A stretch of 34,798 nt of DNA from a bacterium (GCA_023264495.1 JAHFMM010000002.1:21177-55974); one strand, 5' to 3'; numbered from the stretch's first letter, positions 1 through 7,700 are shown. Program-made: numbers and translations. Notes: generated by a model not told the origin, from the sequence alone.

Positions 1-965
1 GATGCTTCCATCGCGCGCTTGGTGATCGCCATCGCACGGTCGATAAATTCGCCTGAGAGCTCTTCAAGCTTCGCGCGGCTCATCTTTATGAGGAGGTGGC
101 GCGGGCCAGAGGCATCTGATGTGAGGAATGGGATGTTAATCTCGGTTTCCATCGCGCTTGAGAGCTCGATCTTGGCCTTCTCCGCGGCTTCATCGAGGCG
201 CTGGCGCGCGAGCGCGTCAGTGCGCACATCGATACCGCTCTCCTTCTTAAACTCATCGGCGAGCCAATTGATAATCTTCTGGTCGATATCTTTGCCGCCC
301 AGGTGTGCATCGCCATCAGTCGATTTAACCTCGATAACATCGCCGCCCACTTCAAGCACCGAGATGTCAAAGGTCCCGCCGCCGAAGTCGAATACGGCAA
401 TCTTCTCGTCCTTTTTTTTATTAAATCCATAGGCGAGCGCAGCCGCGGTCGGTTCATTGATGATGCGCTTCACGTCGAGACCGGCAATTTGCCCAGCAGC
501 TTTGGTTGCGCTGCGCTGGTCGTCGTTGAAGTAGGCGGGAACGGTAATGACTGCCTCGGTAATCTTCTCGCCGAGCTTCGCTTCAGCATCGGCCTTCAGT
601 TTGCCCAAGATCATCGCCGAGACTTCTTCTGAGCGGTACCAGGCGTCGTTCATCTTAACCTCGATGCCGCCGTTATCGGCCTTGCGCATCTCAAAGGGGA
701 CAACAGACTTATCCTTCTGCACCTCGGCTTCGTCAAACGAGTGGCCGATGAAGCGCTTAATCTGATAGATCGTATTGAGCGGATTCGTTACCGATTGCCG
801 CTTCGCGAGCGTGCCGACAATGCGCTCGCCATTCTTCCCGACCGCAACGATAGACGGCGTTGTGCGTGCGCCTTCGGCGTTCTCAAGAACGCGCGGCTCA
901 CCGCCCTCGACAATTGCCATCGCGGAGTTTGTCGTGCCCAAATCGATACCAAGAATCTTTGCCAT
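1..965 (-). CDS. dnaK: Molecular chaperone DnaK (Hsp70), N-terminal part; 3' end runs off the window
   Basis: Reading leftwards from the ATG at 965, an open frame of 321 codons continues past base 1. It encodes the Hsp70 nucleotide-binding domain: the phosphate-1 loop IDLGTTNS at residues 7-14, the VPAYFND segment, [11 protein letters not shown] and the phosphate-2 loop FDFGGGTFD. DnaK binds exposed hydrophobic stretches of client proteins in an ATP-dependent cycle in the cytoplasm, with GrpE as nucleotide exchange factor; grpE lies 54 bases upstream. There is no clear Shine-Dalgarno before the ATG, but a promoter with 17-base spacing lies 26-54 bases upstream. The substrate-binding domain is outside the window. 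Identification is certain; completeness cannot be judged. Confidence 0.97.
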   Translation of the reverse strand, partial: MAKILGIDLGTTNSAMAIVEGGEPRVLENAEGARTTPSIVAVGKNGERIVGTLAKRQSVTNPLNTIYQIKRFIGHSFDEAEVQKDKSVVPFEMRKADNGGIEVKMNDAWYRSEEVSAMILGKLKADAEAKLGEKITEAVITVPAYFNDDQRSATKAAGQIAGLDVKRIINEPTAAALAYGFNKKKDEKIAVFDFGGGTFDISVLEVGGDVIEVKSTDGDAHLGGKDIDQKIINWLADEFKKESGIDVRTDALARQRLDEAAEKAKIELSSAMETEINIPFLTSDASGPRHLLIKMSRAKLEELSGEFIDRAMAITKRAMEA

Positions 966-990
966 AATTAAAATTGGTTAGGTGTGAATA

Positions 991-1019
991 ATCTTACGGA
1001 AACACGCGCATTGATGCAA
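991..1019 (-). promoter_or_regulatory. Putative sigma-70-type promoter of dnaK
   Basis: On the minus strand, TTGCAT (1014-1019) and TAAGAT (991-996) are separated by exactly 17 bases and lie just after the grpE stop. The transcript would start near 984, giving a leader of about 20 bases without a Shine-Dalgarno. I see no CIRCE-type inverted repeat, so HrcA control is not supported. Confidence 0.5.
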
Positions 1020-1574
1020 CTATTTTTCGAAATGCCCGACACGCACCTTGGCAGGTCGAATGATTTTGTCGCCGATACGCCACCCTCTCTCGAGTATGAC
1101 TGTAATCATATCATCTTTCTCTTCTGAGTCAGCAACATCTTGCCCAAGCGCTTCATGCAGAGCGGGATCAAATTTCTCGCCGACTTCGCCGAGCGCTTCG
1201 AGTCCGAGCGAAGCGAAGGCGCCCTCAAGCTGCTTTGCGATAGCCGCGAAGCCCTCGGGGATCTCACCATGGTCTTTTGCCCGCTCGAGAGCGTCAAAGG
1301 CAGGCAGAAGGGTCTCGATAGCCTGTATCTTCCCTCTTTGTAGCGAAGACTTCGACTCCTCTTCGAATCGCTTTAAGAGATTCACATAGTCGGCCTTAGA
1401 GCGTTGCCAGCCGTCCATGTATTCTTGTTTTTCAGTGCGGCAGGCTTTAAGCTCCTCGCGCATCTTCGCAAACTTCATTTCCATATCAGAAGTATCGAAG
1501 TCTGACTTCGATACTTCTGATTCGTCAAGCTCAATGACGCTCGCCTCTTCGATATCGTCGCTTTTCCAATCCAT
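1020..1574 (-). CDS. grpE: Nucleotide exchange factor GrpE
   Basis: The 184-residue product has an acidic, probably disordered N-terminal tail (about 1-30), a long coiled-coil region (about 30-95) and the C-terminal beta domain ending in GDKIIRPAKVRVG, close to the GrpE signature. GrpE is a dimer that drives ADP release from DnaK, whose gene follows directly. Length is within the normal family range. The ATG at 1574 is preceded by CATAAT and a TTGACT box at 17-base spacing, so the mRNA is probably leaderless; AGAGGA next to the start could also act as a ribosome site. The N-terminal tail is partly encoded by a perfect DNA palindrome (1486-1520). Expression of the dnaK-grpE pair is uncoupled in that each gene has its own promoter-like sequence. 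Confidence 0.96.
   Translation of the reverse strand: MDWKSDDIEEASVIELDESEVSKSDFDTSDMEMKFAKMREELKACRTEKQEYMDGWQRSKADYVNLLKRFEEESKSSLQRGKIQAIETLLPAFDALERAKDHGEIPEGFAAIAKQLEGAFASLGLEALGEVGEKFDPALHEALGQDVADSEEKDDMITVILERGWRIGDKIIRPAKVRVGHFEK
1486..1520. repeat. Perfect 35-base palindrome inside the grpE coding region
   Basis: Two 17-base arms (1486-1502 and 1504-1520) are exact reverse complements around a single central base. It lies in the low-complexity acidic N-terminal part of GrpE, where sequence is free to vary. Its core GAAGTC-T-GACTTC is nearly the same as the core of the palindromes at 24351-24381 and 25445-25475. Confidence 0.85.
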
Positions 1575-1582
1575 ATTCCTCT

Positions 1583-1611
1583 ATTATGCCTGAAGTGATG
1601 CGTGGAGTCAA
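1583..1611 (-). promoter_or_regulatory. Putative grpE promoter, leaderless
   Basis: Minus-strand TTGACT (1606-1611) and CATAAT (1583-1588) are 17 bases apart. The -10 box ends 8 bases before the grpE ATG, so transcription should start at or next to the start codon. The -35 box overlaps the T-run of the upstream terminator. Confidence 0.6.
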
Positions 1612-1663
1612 AAAATGAAAATCCCGCTCCTCCAAACGGGGTTTCCGTTGATTGAGCGGGATT
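1610..1663 (-). terminator. Rho-independent terminator after the gene at 1662-2138
   Basis: Arms at 1620-1629 and 1654-1663 (GC-rich, 10 bp) enclose a smaller hairpin. On the minus strand they are followed by TTCATTTTTTT. The stem includes the stop codon of the upstream gene. Confidence 0.75.
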
Positions 1664-2138
1664 AGTGCACTCCAAGCCGATTGCGGACATGATAGGGCCC
1701 GGAGCGACGCAAGATGATAATCGACGGGTGTCCAAACTCGTTGGTTGCCCATGTGGCGAGTTCTTGTGCATGCTGGTCCAAATCCTCATGTCCTCGTACG
1801 TCCGTAAGGAGGAACGGGACAATGATATCGGTACCGCGTATCGCCGGTTCATACCTTGCACCGCCAAAAGCTTCGGCAATGGCCTGTATGTCGCCAAGCG
1901 AACGGTTACCGACAGGGATCTGGAGCACAATGAATCCGTGTCCCGGCCGACACCATGCCGGCTTATGGACGCGAATCGGCGTTTCCTTCCTTGCCTCTTC
2001 CGGGGTGCGGAAGAACCTGAAAAGGTTGTTCATAGATGTTACCTTCCTCTTCAGTTGGCCAAGCAGGCCTTCTGTAATTTCACCCGCTAGGTTCCAGCAT
2101 GTTTGCGACACCTTCTTTTTACCTCTGTCCTTTTTCAC
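1662..2138 (-). CDS. Unrecognised 158-residue protein (or 123 residues from an internal start)
   Basis: I do not recognise the family. The GTG at 2138 has a GGGG ribosome site 7 bases upstream and gives a Lys-rich N-terminal extension. An ATG at 2033 has an equally good AGGAAGG site 8-9 bases upstream and starts exactly where the compact part of the protein (MNNLFRFFRTPEEARKE) begins. The rest has mixed alpha/beta character: a hydrophobic strand GFIVLQIPVG, then a helix, a strand DIIVPFLL, an acidic HEDLDQHAQELATWATNEF helix, and a last strand SIIILRR. There is no membrane segment and no clear catalytic motif. It has its own terminator and is probably monocistronic. Strong Shine-Dalgarno sites are otherwise seen here mainly at purC-purE, purH and thrC. 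Function unknown. Confidence 0.7.
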   Translation of the reverse strand: MKKDRGKKKVSQTCWNLAGEITEGLLGQLKRKVTSMNNLFRFFRTPEEARKETPIRVHKPAWCRPGHGFIVLQIPVGNRSLGDIQAIAEAFGGARYEPAIRGTDIIVPFLLTDVRGHEDLDQHAQELATWATNEFGHPSIIILRRSGPYHVRNRLGVH

Positions 2139-2226
2139 GATACATCCCCTTTTCTGTTCAATGGCGTTAAAGAATCAGAACAAAAGTGCTACTTGCTCCG
2201 CCTTTAATCAAACCATGTAAACATAT

Positions 2227-2255
2227 AAAAAGCAAGGCACTCGAGAGTGCCTTGC
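2227..2255 (-). terminator. Rho-independent terminator of purC-purE
   Basis: A perfect 24-base palindrome (2232-2255; stem GCAAGGCACTC) is followed on the minus strand by TTTTTATAT. It lies 25 bases after the purC-purE stop. Confidence 0.85.
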
Positions 2256-2280
2256 GGGTTGATCTGCAGCTTGCCTATAA

Positions 2281-3759
2281 TTACATAGCAAGGACAGAAA
2301 GATCGACATCAAATACGGGCGGTTTTGTGACACGCTTCACGACCGGGAATTCCCCAGTCGCGGCACGATCGATCGCTAAGGCAATACCTTGGATACCCGT
2401 ATAAACGCCGAGCATCTCATCCATCACCACCGGTTGACCCGGGAGCTCGGAGATCGAGAGTTTAGCTGCCTCAAGTGCCGTACTGTCAGACACGCCGAGC
2501 GCAACGCCGATGACTGGCGTGGTATGACCGTTTTCATGCAGTAAAGCATCGAGTACCCCTGGCAAAGCAAACGCTTTCCCTCCAGCCGCAATAACAACAT
2601 CGGCACCGTAGCATCCATGCACTGCGAAGTGATGGAGTGCAGCGGGATTGCGATGGCAGCTTACGACATGTACCTCGACCTGATCAAATCCGTGCGGGAG
2701 ATGCTTAAGCACAGGAATCATCGAATGGATATCGGTCATGCTGCCGAAGATGATAGCAAGATTTCGCTTCTTATCTTCTACATCAATGTCCATACGCTCC
2801 CGCTGATACTCCTCGAGCCGCATCCAGGTGAGCCGCCAGAAAATGTAGCGGTACGTCTGAGTTGTGGCTTCAAGCAGTTCATTCGGAACGTGCAGAGCAT
2901 GCACCTTGGCGACGTCTTCGCTCAGGAGCGGGTCAAGCTTGTTGATGCCTTGCTCAATACCCCATTCGCGCACGAGCTGTTTGTCGTTTGGCGGTGGTGC
3001 TTTCCGCGCCTCCTTTTTTCTGCCAGCGAGCCACTCGTTGCGGTCCCAGAAGCGGCTTGAATCGGGTGTGCCGACTTCATCTGCCAGATAGAGGATACCG
3101 TCTTGATCGCGGCCGAACTCCATCTTGGTATCGGCGAGGACAATGCCAGACTCGAATGCCCGCTCGGCGATATGAGCGAAGGCCTCAAACAACGTAGTGG
3201 TTTCTTCCGGATATTGCGTCCGGATTTCATCTGCATCGAGGGGCATGTCATGCCCCTCTTCTGCCTTCGTTGTCGGAGTGTCAATCGCGGCCGGCAATGC
3301 ATCACTGTCTTGAATGCCGAGCGGGAGCTTATGGCCGCAGACCTCACCGTTTTTCTGGTAGTCTTTGAAACCTGAGCCAGTCAGACATTGGCGAGCGATG
3401 AACTCAATCGGAGCCATCTTTAGTTGGCGAACCACGAGCGCGCGCGATTGAAGCTCGGGATTGCCCCGGAGCTCTTCGGGCAGATAAGCGTCGATTGCCG
3501 ACCCCGCCGCGATCAGGTGCGTCTTGATGCCGATCTCTTCAAGCTGTGTGAGCCAGAAGTGATTCAGTGCTGTGAGGATAGCACCCTTCTCGTCAACCAT
3601 CGCATTCAGCACGAAGTCGAAGATGCTAAGCCCGTTGCTCGCGACGACGAGCAGGAGCCTGTTACCAAGATCGTAGGTGTCGCGAACTTTCCCGCGATGG
3701 AGCAAGTGGAGTCCCGAGAGTGTCGGAACAGCGAGTCGTTTTGGTGATAATGCTGGCAT
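2281..3759 (-). CDS. purC-purE: Bifunctional SAICAR synthase / AIR carboxylase-type protein (PurC-PurE fusion)
   Basis: The 492-residue protein joins two consecutive purine enzymes. Residues 1 to about 315 are SAICAR synthase: GKVRDTYD near the start, then TGSGFKDYQ, TPTTKAEEGHD, and the LADTKMEFGRD...DEVGTPDSSRFW signature. It is the long form, resembling yeast Ade1. Residues about 335-492 are a PurE domain with the GSMTD nucleotide loop, SCHRNP, and an AAGGKAFALPGVLDA loop that differs from the usual GAGGAAHLPG. N5-CAIR mutase and direct AIR carboxylase are therefore both possible. The steps are AIR to CAIR and CAIR plus aspartate to SAICAR. The order PurC then PurE is that of animal PAICS. 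ATG 3759 has a strong AAGGAGG site. The promoter and leader hairpins upstream suggest independent control. Confidence 0.93.
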   Translation of the reverse strand: MPALSPKRLAVPTLSGLHLLHRGKVRDTYDLGNRLLLVVASNGLSIFDFVLNAMVDEKGAILTALNHFWLTQLEEIGIKTHLIAAGSAIDAYLPEELRGNPELQSRALVVRQLKMAPIEFIARQCLTGSGFKDYQKNGEVCGHKLPLGIQDSDALPAAIDTPTTKAEEGHDMPLDADEIRTQYPEETTTLFEAFAHIAERAFESGIVLADTKMEFGRDQDGILYLADEVGTPDSSRFWDRNEWLAGRKKEARKAPPPNDKQLVREWGIEQGINKLDPLLSEDVAKVHALHVPNELLEATTQTYRYIFWRLTWMRLEEYQRERMDIDVEDKKRNLAIIFGSMTDIHSMIPVLKHLPHGFDQVEVHVVSCHRNPAALHHFAVHGCYGADVVIAAGGKAFALPGVLDALLHENGHTTPVIGVALGVSDSTALEAAKLSISELPGQPVVMDEMLGVYTGIQGIALAIDRAATGEFPVVKRVTKPPVFDVDLSVLAM

Positions 3760-3788
3760 GATGCCTCCTTGTCTATGTCAATCATTAG

Positions 3789-3867
3789 CGCCGCGATGCG
3801 GCGTTCGGGGAGAATCCCCACTGCATACTTCCGCTCGGAATCTACCACGGACAGAGGTGCAAAGCAA
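3789..3867 (-). promoter_or_regulatory. Promoter and structured 5' leader of purC-purE
   Basis: Minus-strand TTGCTT (3862-3867) and TAGATT (3839-3844) are 17 bases apart, with TGG before the -10. The leader of about 70 bases contains three short hairpins: TTCCG/CGGAA (3829-3840), GGGGA/TCCCC (3807-3819) and CGCCGC-ATC-GCGGCG (3789-3803). The last has the same AUC-type loop as the purH and thrC leaders. No known purine riboswitch was recognised. Confidence 0.5.
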
Positions 3868-3870
3868 TGA

Positions 3871-3899
3871 AATTGGCCAAAGCCTGGCTTTGGCCAATT
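3871..3899 (-). terminator. Terminator hairpin after rpsI
   Basis: Two 14-base arms around one central base form a perfect palindrome (stem AATTGGCCAAAGCC). On the minus strand it is followed by a weak U-rich tail (TCATTGCTTTG). It lies about 70 bases after the rpsI stop. Confidence 0.6.
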
Positions 3900-3967
3900 C
3901 GCTTCGGCGGTTTTGCGAGGAGTCGTTGCTTAACGCTTGCTTCCTTCGAGAAGAATCAGGATCTCCG

Positions 3968-4372
3968 CTAACGCTTCGACCACTGCTTTGCCTTACGGGC
4001 TTTGACGAGACCCGGCTTCTTACGCTCCTTTGCGCGCGGGTCGCGGCGCATGAGGCCAGCGGTCTTAAGCACAGCGCGCGTCTTCGGCTCCACTTTGGTA
4101 ATCGCGCGACTGATCGCGTGGCGAAGCGCTTCGGCTTGCGCGGCGACACCACCGCCCTCGACATGGGCGACTATCGTATAGTTCTGTGCGCTCTCGGCAA
4201 TTGTGAGTGCCTCTTCAGCAATCTTTGCACGCTCATCAGTCTTAAAATATTCTTTTGCGCTTTTACCGTTGACCTGGACACTGTTCTTGTCAGCCGGATA
4301 GATGCGTACATTTGCAATAGCGGTCTTGCGGCGTCCAACAGCGGTCGTATGTGTTGTTTTTTTGTTGGTCAT
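3968..4372 (-). CDS. rpsI: 30S ribosomal protein S9
   Basis: The 134-residue protein has the S9 features: AVGRRKTAIANVRIYP near the start, the GGGVAAQAEALRHAISRA block, and the basic tail ending in KARKAKQWSKR. In the ribosome the C-terminal Lys/Arg reaches the P-site tRNA. The gene follows rplM by a single base, the usual L13-S9 pair. It is the last gene of the ribosomal/rpoA cluster and is followed by a palindromic terminator. Length is normal. Confidence 0.97.
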   Translation of the reverse strand: MTNKKTTHTTAVGRRKTAIANVRIYPADKNSVQVNGKSAKEYFKTDERAKIAEEALTIAESAQNYTIVAHVEGGGVAAQAEALRHAISRAITKVEPKTRAVLKTAGLMRRDPRAKERKKPGLVKARKAKQWSKR

Positions 4373-4373
4373 A

Positions 4374-4745
4374 TTATGCGTTAACGATGAGATTCTTCAT
4401 GCGCGGTGTGCGGAGCTTGTTGCGCGGGATCATGCCGTCAACCGTCTTCTTGACAACATCAGCGATGCCTTTCTTGTCGATCATCACGTCCATACGTATC
4501 TCACGGAGGCCGGCTGGGTAGCCGGTATAGTGGGTGTAGACTTTGCCTTTGGTGCGGCGCTCAGGGAGGTGCAGCTTGCTCGCGTTCTCAATGACGACCG
4601 TGATCGGGAGCGTCATGTTCTTGGCGAATTGAACCGAGCGCTTGCCGAGGAGCGCGTGCGCCGCCTCGCTGGCTACGCGGCCAAGTGTGCGATCAGTCGC
4701 ATCGATGGTGTATACGGTCGGTTCTGGTTTTGTTGTGCGGGTCAT
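4374..4745 (-). CDS. rplM: 50S ribosomal protein L13
   Basis: The 123-residue protein carries DATDRTLGRVASEAAHALLGK at the N-terminus, the HYTGYPAGLRE loop and the GMIPRNKLRTPRMKNL block typical of L13. It is slightly shorter than the E. coli protein (142). L13 binds 23S rRNA early in large-subunit assembly. It sits between rplQ (18 bases upstream) and rpsI (1 base downstream), so the three are surely co-transcribed with rpoA. Confidence 0.97.
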   Translation of the reverse strand: MTRTTKPEPTVYTIDATDRTLGRVASEAAHALLGKRSVQFAKNMTLPITVVIENASKLHLPERRTKGKVYTHYTGYPAGLREIRMDVMIDKKGIADVVKKTVDGMIPRNKLRTPRMKNLIVNA

Positions 4746-4763
4746 AGTACAGAGTTATGCATA

Positions 4764-5117
4764 CTAGACAAATGCGATATATGCAAGCTTGCGGGCATCG
4801 TTCGATCCGCGGAGCGTACGCTTCACTATGCGCGTATATCCGCCGGCGCGCTTCTCATACCGCGGCCCGATCGACTCGAAGAGCTTCTTCACAGCAGTAA
4901 CATCACCGAGGTGAGTCTTTGCGAGTCGGCGACTCGCAAGAGTATTTGTCTTCGCATAGGTTACGAGGCGTTCTACGAATGGGCGCAGAGCCTTTGCCTT
5001 TGCCTCGGTCGTGGAGATGCGTTCCTCGAGGACGAGCGAACGCGCCAGAGAACGCATCAGTGCGCGGCGCTGATTTCTGGGGCGGGCGAATGTATGTGCT
5101 TTCTTAGTAAATGCCAT
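4764..5117 (-). CDS. rplQ: 50S ribosomal protein L17
   Basis: The 117-residue product has the L17 pattern: a basic start with RNQRRALMRSLARSLVLEERISTTEAKAK, and a C-terminal GGYTRIVKRTLRGSNDARKLAYI segment. L17 lies near the peptide exit side of the large subunit. It directly follows rpoA with a 10-base gap, the arrangement of the alpha operon in most bacteria. Confidence 0.97.
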   Translation of the reverse strand: MAFTKKAHTFARPRNQRRALMRSLARSLVLEERISTTEAKAKALRPFVERLVTYAKTNTLASRRLAKTHLGDVTAVKKLFESIGPRYEKRAGGYTRIVKRTLRGSNDARKLAYIAFV

Positions 5118-5127
5118 AGTGAGTGCG

Positions 5128-6072
5128 TTATTCGCTCCTCAGCGTGAGCCCGAAGCGTGCGAGTGCGACTGCAATCTCCTCGACTGCTTTATCGCCGATG
5201 CCATCGAGCTCCTTAAGGGCGCTTGCCGACTTGCGTGCGAGACCTGCAGCGCTCTTGATGCCTGCTTCTTCGAGCGCCGAAGCGACGCGCGTTGAGAGTT
5301 CAAGATCGGCGATCTTCACCTTCGCAACATCGATCGAGCTCTCTTGCTCATCTGAGGCACGCGCGCCTGATGCAGACGATACGTTCTCTTGGAAGCCGAT
5401 AATCGCCTTGAGCTGGTGAATCATCGTTTCGATTGATTGTTCGAGCGCGAGGCGTGGCGCGAGAGTGCCGTTCGTCTCGATAAGGATGCGGAGACGATTG
5501 AAGTCGGTGCGATCGCCGACACGCATGTTTTCGACCTCGTAATTAACGCGGCGGATCGGCGTGAAAGTCGCGTCGAGCGCGATGGTGCCGATATCGACCT
5601 TGTCCTTCGTGAGGACTTCGCGCGATACGTAGCCGAGACCGCGCTCAATGGTCGCTTCGATCTCAAGCGACGCCTTGCCTGAGAGGTCGGCGATGTGCTG
5701 GTCAGGGTTCTTGATCTCGACCTGGCTCGGGAGCTTGAAGTCCTTGGCAGTAATGGCACCCGTACCCTTTGCCGAGAGTGAAATAGTTTGCGATTCCTCT
5801 CCGTGCAAAACGAAATGAACGCGCTTCAAGTTAAGGAGGAGCTCCATGACGGTCTCGCGGACGCCGTCAATCGTAGCGAACTCGTGCGGCACGCCATCAA
5901 TCTTTACCTGAGTAATCGCGGCACCCGGGAGTGACGAGAGGATGATGCGGCGCAAGCTGTTGCCGAGCGTGTGGCCATAGCCTGGATAGAGAGAATCGAT
6001 CTCATAAACGCCCTGAACGCCTTCTTCTGAAACAATTCTTGGCTTACTCGGAAGTGTAATGTGGTATTCCAT
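5128..6072 (-). CDS. rpoA: DNA-directed RNA polymerase subunit alpha
   Basis: The 314-residue protein has the alpha N-terminal dimerisation and assembly domain (about 1-230, with YPGYGHTLGNSLRRIILSSLPG and the NLKRVHFVLHG region). A linker follows, then the C-terminal helix-hairpin-helix domain (about 255-312, with ELDGIGDKAVEEIA) that contacts UP elements and activators. Both domains are present and the length is near normal. It lies in the rpsK-rpsD-rpoA-rplQ order. No odd insertions were seen. Confidence 0.98.
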   Translation of the reverse strand: MEYHITLPSKPRIVSEEGVQGVYEIDSLYPGYGHTLGNSLRRIILSSLPGAAITQVKIDGVPHEFATIDGVRETVMELLLNLKRVHFVLHGEESQTISLSAKGTGAITAKDFKLPSQVEIKNPDQHIADLSGKASLEIEATIERGLGYVSREVLTKDKVDIGTIALDATFTPIRRVNYEVENMRVGDRTDFNRLRILIETNGTLAPRLALEQSIETMIHQLKAIIGFQENVSSASGARASDEQESSIDVAKVKIADLELSTRVASALEEAGIKSAAGLARKSASALKELDGIGDKAVEEIAVALARFGLTLRSE

Positions 6073-6100
6073 AACGCAATCGTAATTACCGTTTAATAAA

Positions 6101-6712
6101 TTATCTCGTGTAGAACGAGAGCACTGCGACCAAGTCGCCTGCCGGATCGGCAGAGACGGCAGTCGGACGCTCGTTCACGCTCCCGGCCATCGACTTCGCA
6201 TCCCACGAGAGCCATGACGGCAGCGTGCGTTCTGCGAAGCGCTCTGCAAAGCCAACAAACGCGCCATGGCTCTTTGAACCATCCCGCACGCTGATGCGAT
6301 CGCCGACTGACAAGGTGTGCGATGGCACGCGCACCTTCTTGTCGCCGACCATCACGTGTCCGTGAGCAACCATCTGCCGCGCGGCGCGGCGCGTTGCTGC
6401 GAGACCGATTCGCCAGACGACATTGTCGAGCCGGAGCTCGAGAAGCTCGTGGAGCCGGTCAGACGGCTTCGCGCTGTGCGCGGCGAGCGCCTTGTTCACA
6501 TAGCTGCGGAACTGACGCTCCGGCAAGCCGTAGGTAACACGCACTTTCTGCTTCTCAAGCATCTGCTTGCCGTACTCGCTTTGCCGGCCGCGCCCGCGGC
6601 GCTTGTTCTTCGCAGAGCGTTCAGCAGAAATAGCGAATTTCTGCGTCTGAGCTTTCTCAAAGACGGTTGCGCCGAGGCGTTTTGCTATTTTATATCGCGG
6701 TCCAGTTTTCAT
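6101..6712 (-). CDS. rpsD: 30S ribosomal protein S4
   Basis: I place the start at the ATG at 6712 (203 residues) and not at 6766, because S4 proteins begin with a MKxGPxYKIAKRLG-type sequence, and the longer frame would overlap rpsK by 35 bases with extra residues that do not resemble S4. The S4 RNA-binding domain covers about 92-155 (RLDNVVWRIGLAATRRAARQ, HGHVMVGDKKV). S4 nucleates 16S rRNA folding. The conserved N-terminal cysteine cluster of some S4 proteins is absent. The C-terminal end, AGDLVAVLSFYTR, is typical. No good ribosome site precedes 6712; coupling to rpsK, which ends 19 bases earlier, is likely. Confidence 0.95.
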   Translation of the reverse strand: MKTGPRYKIAKRLGATVFEKAQTQKFAISAERSAKNKRRGRGRQSEYGKQMLEKQKVRVTYGLPERQFRSYVNKALAAHSAKPSDRLHELLELRLDNVVWRIGLAATRRAARQMVAHGHVMVGDKKVRVPSHTLSVGDRISVRDGSKSHGAFVGFAERFAERTLPSWLSWDAKSMAGSVNERPTAVSADPAGDLVAVLSFYTR

Positions 6713-6731
6713 AGTGATATATATCGGGTCA

Positions 6732-7166
6732 TTATATTCGTCGCGGCTTTGGCGGACGCGGACCATTGTGCGGCACCGGCGTCATATCTTTAATCGAACG
6801 GATCTGGACGCCCTTGCCTGAGAAAGCTCGCAAGACCGATTCGCGTCCGGCACCGACACCTCGAATAATCACCGAGGCTTCCTTCAAGCCGATCATCATG
6901 CCCTTCTCGCCGAGGAATTCTCCGACCTTTGCGGCAGCATACGGAGTCGACTTGCGCGCGCCCGAGAACCCGAGTGCGCCAGCTGACGATGAGATGATGG
7001 CATTTCCGCTCTCGTCGGTGATAAGCGCCTTGGTATTGTTGAAGGTCGCATCGATATGCAAGACGCCGCGCTCGATATGCCGCTTGGTTGCCTTGCCGAG
7101 TGCGCGCTCTTTCCGCCCCTGATCGAGACCTTTTCCGCTTTTCTTAATGATTCGTTTCTTTCCCAT
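6732..7166 (-). CDS. rpsK: 30S ribosomal protein S11
   Basis: The 144-residue protein contains the S11 core (HIDATFNNTKALITDESGNAI, SSAGALGFSGARKSTPYAA, GVGAGRESVLRAF) and ends in the NGPRPPKPRRI tail that lies in the mRNA exit region. The basic N-terminal extension of about 30 residues is longer than in E. coli. It starts 4 bases after the rpsM stop. Confidence 0.97.
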   Translation of the reverse strand: MGKKRIIKKSGKGLDQGRKERALGKATKRHIERGVLHIDATFNNTKALITDESGNAIISSSAGALGFSGARKSTPYAAAKVGEFLGEKGMMIGLKEASVIIRGVGAGRESVLRAFSGKGVQIRSIKDMTPVPHNGPRPPKPRRI

Positions 7167-7170
7167 ATGA

Positions 7171-7551
7171 TTATGTCTTTTCGAGCGTACGACGACCTGA
7201 AGTCATGGTCTTTCGAACATTACCGCGCCGCGTCCGCGAATTTGTCTTCGTGCGCTGGCCGCGTACCGGGAGTCCGCGCGCATGACGATCGCCGCGAATC
7301 GAGCGAATATCTTTCAGTCGTTTTATATTCTGTCCAATCTCACGGCGCAATTCTCCCTCGATAAGATAAGCCTCGGCTAGAGAGCGGATCTTCTGCTCCT
7401 CATCAGCAGAGAGTTCGCCTCCTTTCTTGGTCTCTGGAACGCCGGCGGTCTTGAGGATGTCGCGAGCGCGCGCAGGGCCAATACCGAAAATAATCGGGAG
7501 TGAATACGCAAGTTGTTTAGTATCAGGAATGGTAACGCCGGCAATACGCAT
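7171..7551 (-). CDS. rpsM: 30S ribosomal protein S13
   Basis: The 126-residue protein starts MRIAGVTIPD and has the helix-two-turns-helix (YSLPIIFGIGPARARDILKTAG), the IRSIRGDRHARGLPVRGQRTKTNSRTRRG block, and a basic tail. S13 contacts P-site tRNA and the B1 intersubunit bridge. It follows rpmJ by 11 bases. Confidence 0.97.
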   Translation of the reverse strand: MRIAGVTIPDTKQLAYSLPIIFGIGPARARDILKTAGVPETKKGGELSADEEQKIRSLAEAYLIEGELRREIGQNIKRLKDIRSIRGDRHARGLPVRGQRTKTNSRTRRGNVRKTMTSGRRTLEKT

Positions 7552-7562
7552 ACGAAAATAGA

Positions 7563-7679
7563 TTAGCCCTGACGAGCCTTACGACGAGGATCTTTCTTGT
7601 TGATGCGATACAGGCGCCCGCCACGGCGGACGAGCTGGTCTCCAGGTTGCTGTATTCGGATCGAAGCACGAACTTTCAT
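7563..7679 (-). CDS. rpmJ: 50S ribosomal protein L36, zinc-free form
   Basis: A 38-residue frame, too short for many gene finders, starts MKVRASIRI and ends [11 protein letters not shown], the usual L36 ends. The four zinc ligands of the common form (three Cys and one His) are absent: the middle reads [18 protein letters not shown]. It is therefore a non-zinc L36 type. It sits between infA and rpsM, the conserved place for rpmJ, with gaps of 21 and 11 bases. Confidence 0.92.
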   Translation of the reverse strand: MKVRASIRIQQPGDQLVRRGGRLYRINKKDPRRKARQG

Positions 7680-7700
7680 CGTAGATTTCTTTTAATTACA

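Noticed and set aside
966-1019. CIRCE operator before dnaK
   Set aside because: No TTAGCACTC-type inverted repeat is present in the gap or in the grpE upstream region.
4302-5147. Plus-strand open frame of 281 codons
   Set aside because: Opposite rplM and rplQ; shadow frame.
6713-6766. Longer S4 start at 6766
   Set aside because: It overlaps rpsK by 35 bases and adds residues unlike S4; the conserved S4 N-terminus begins at 6712.
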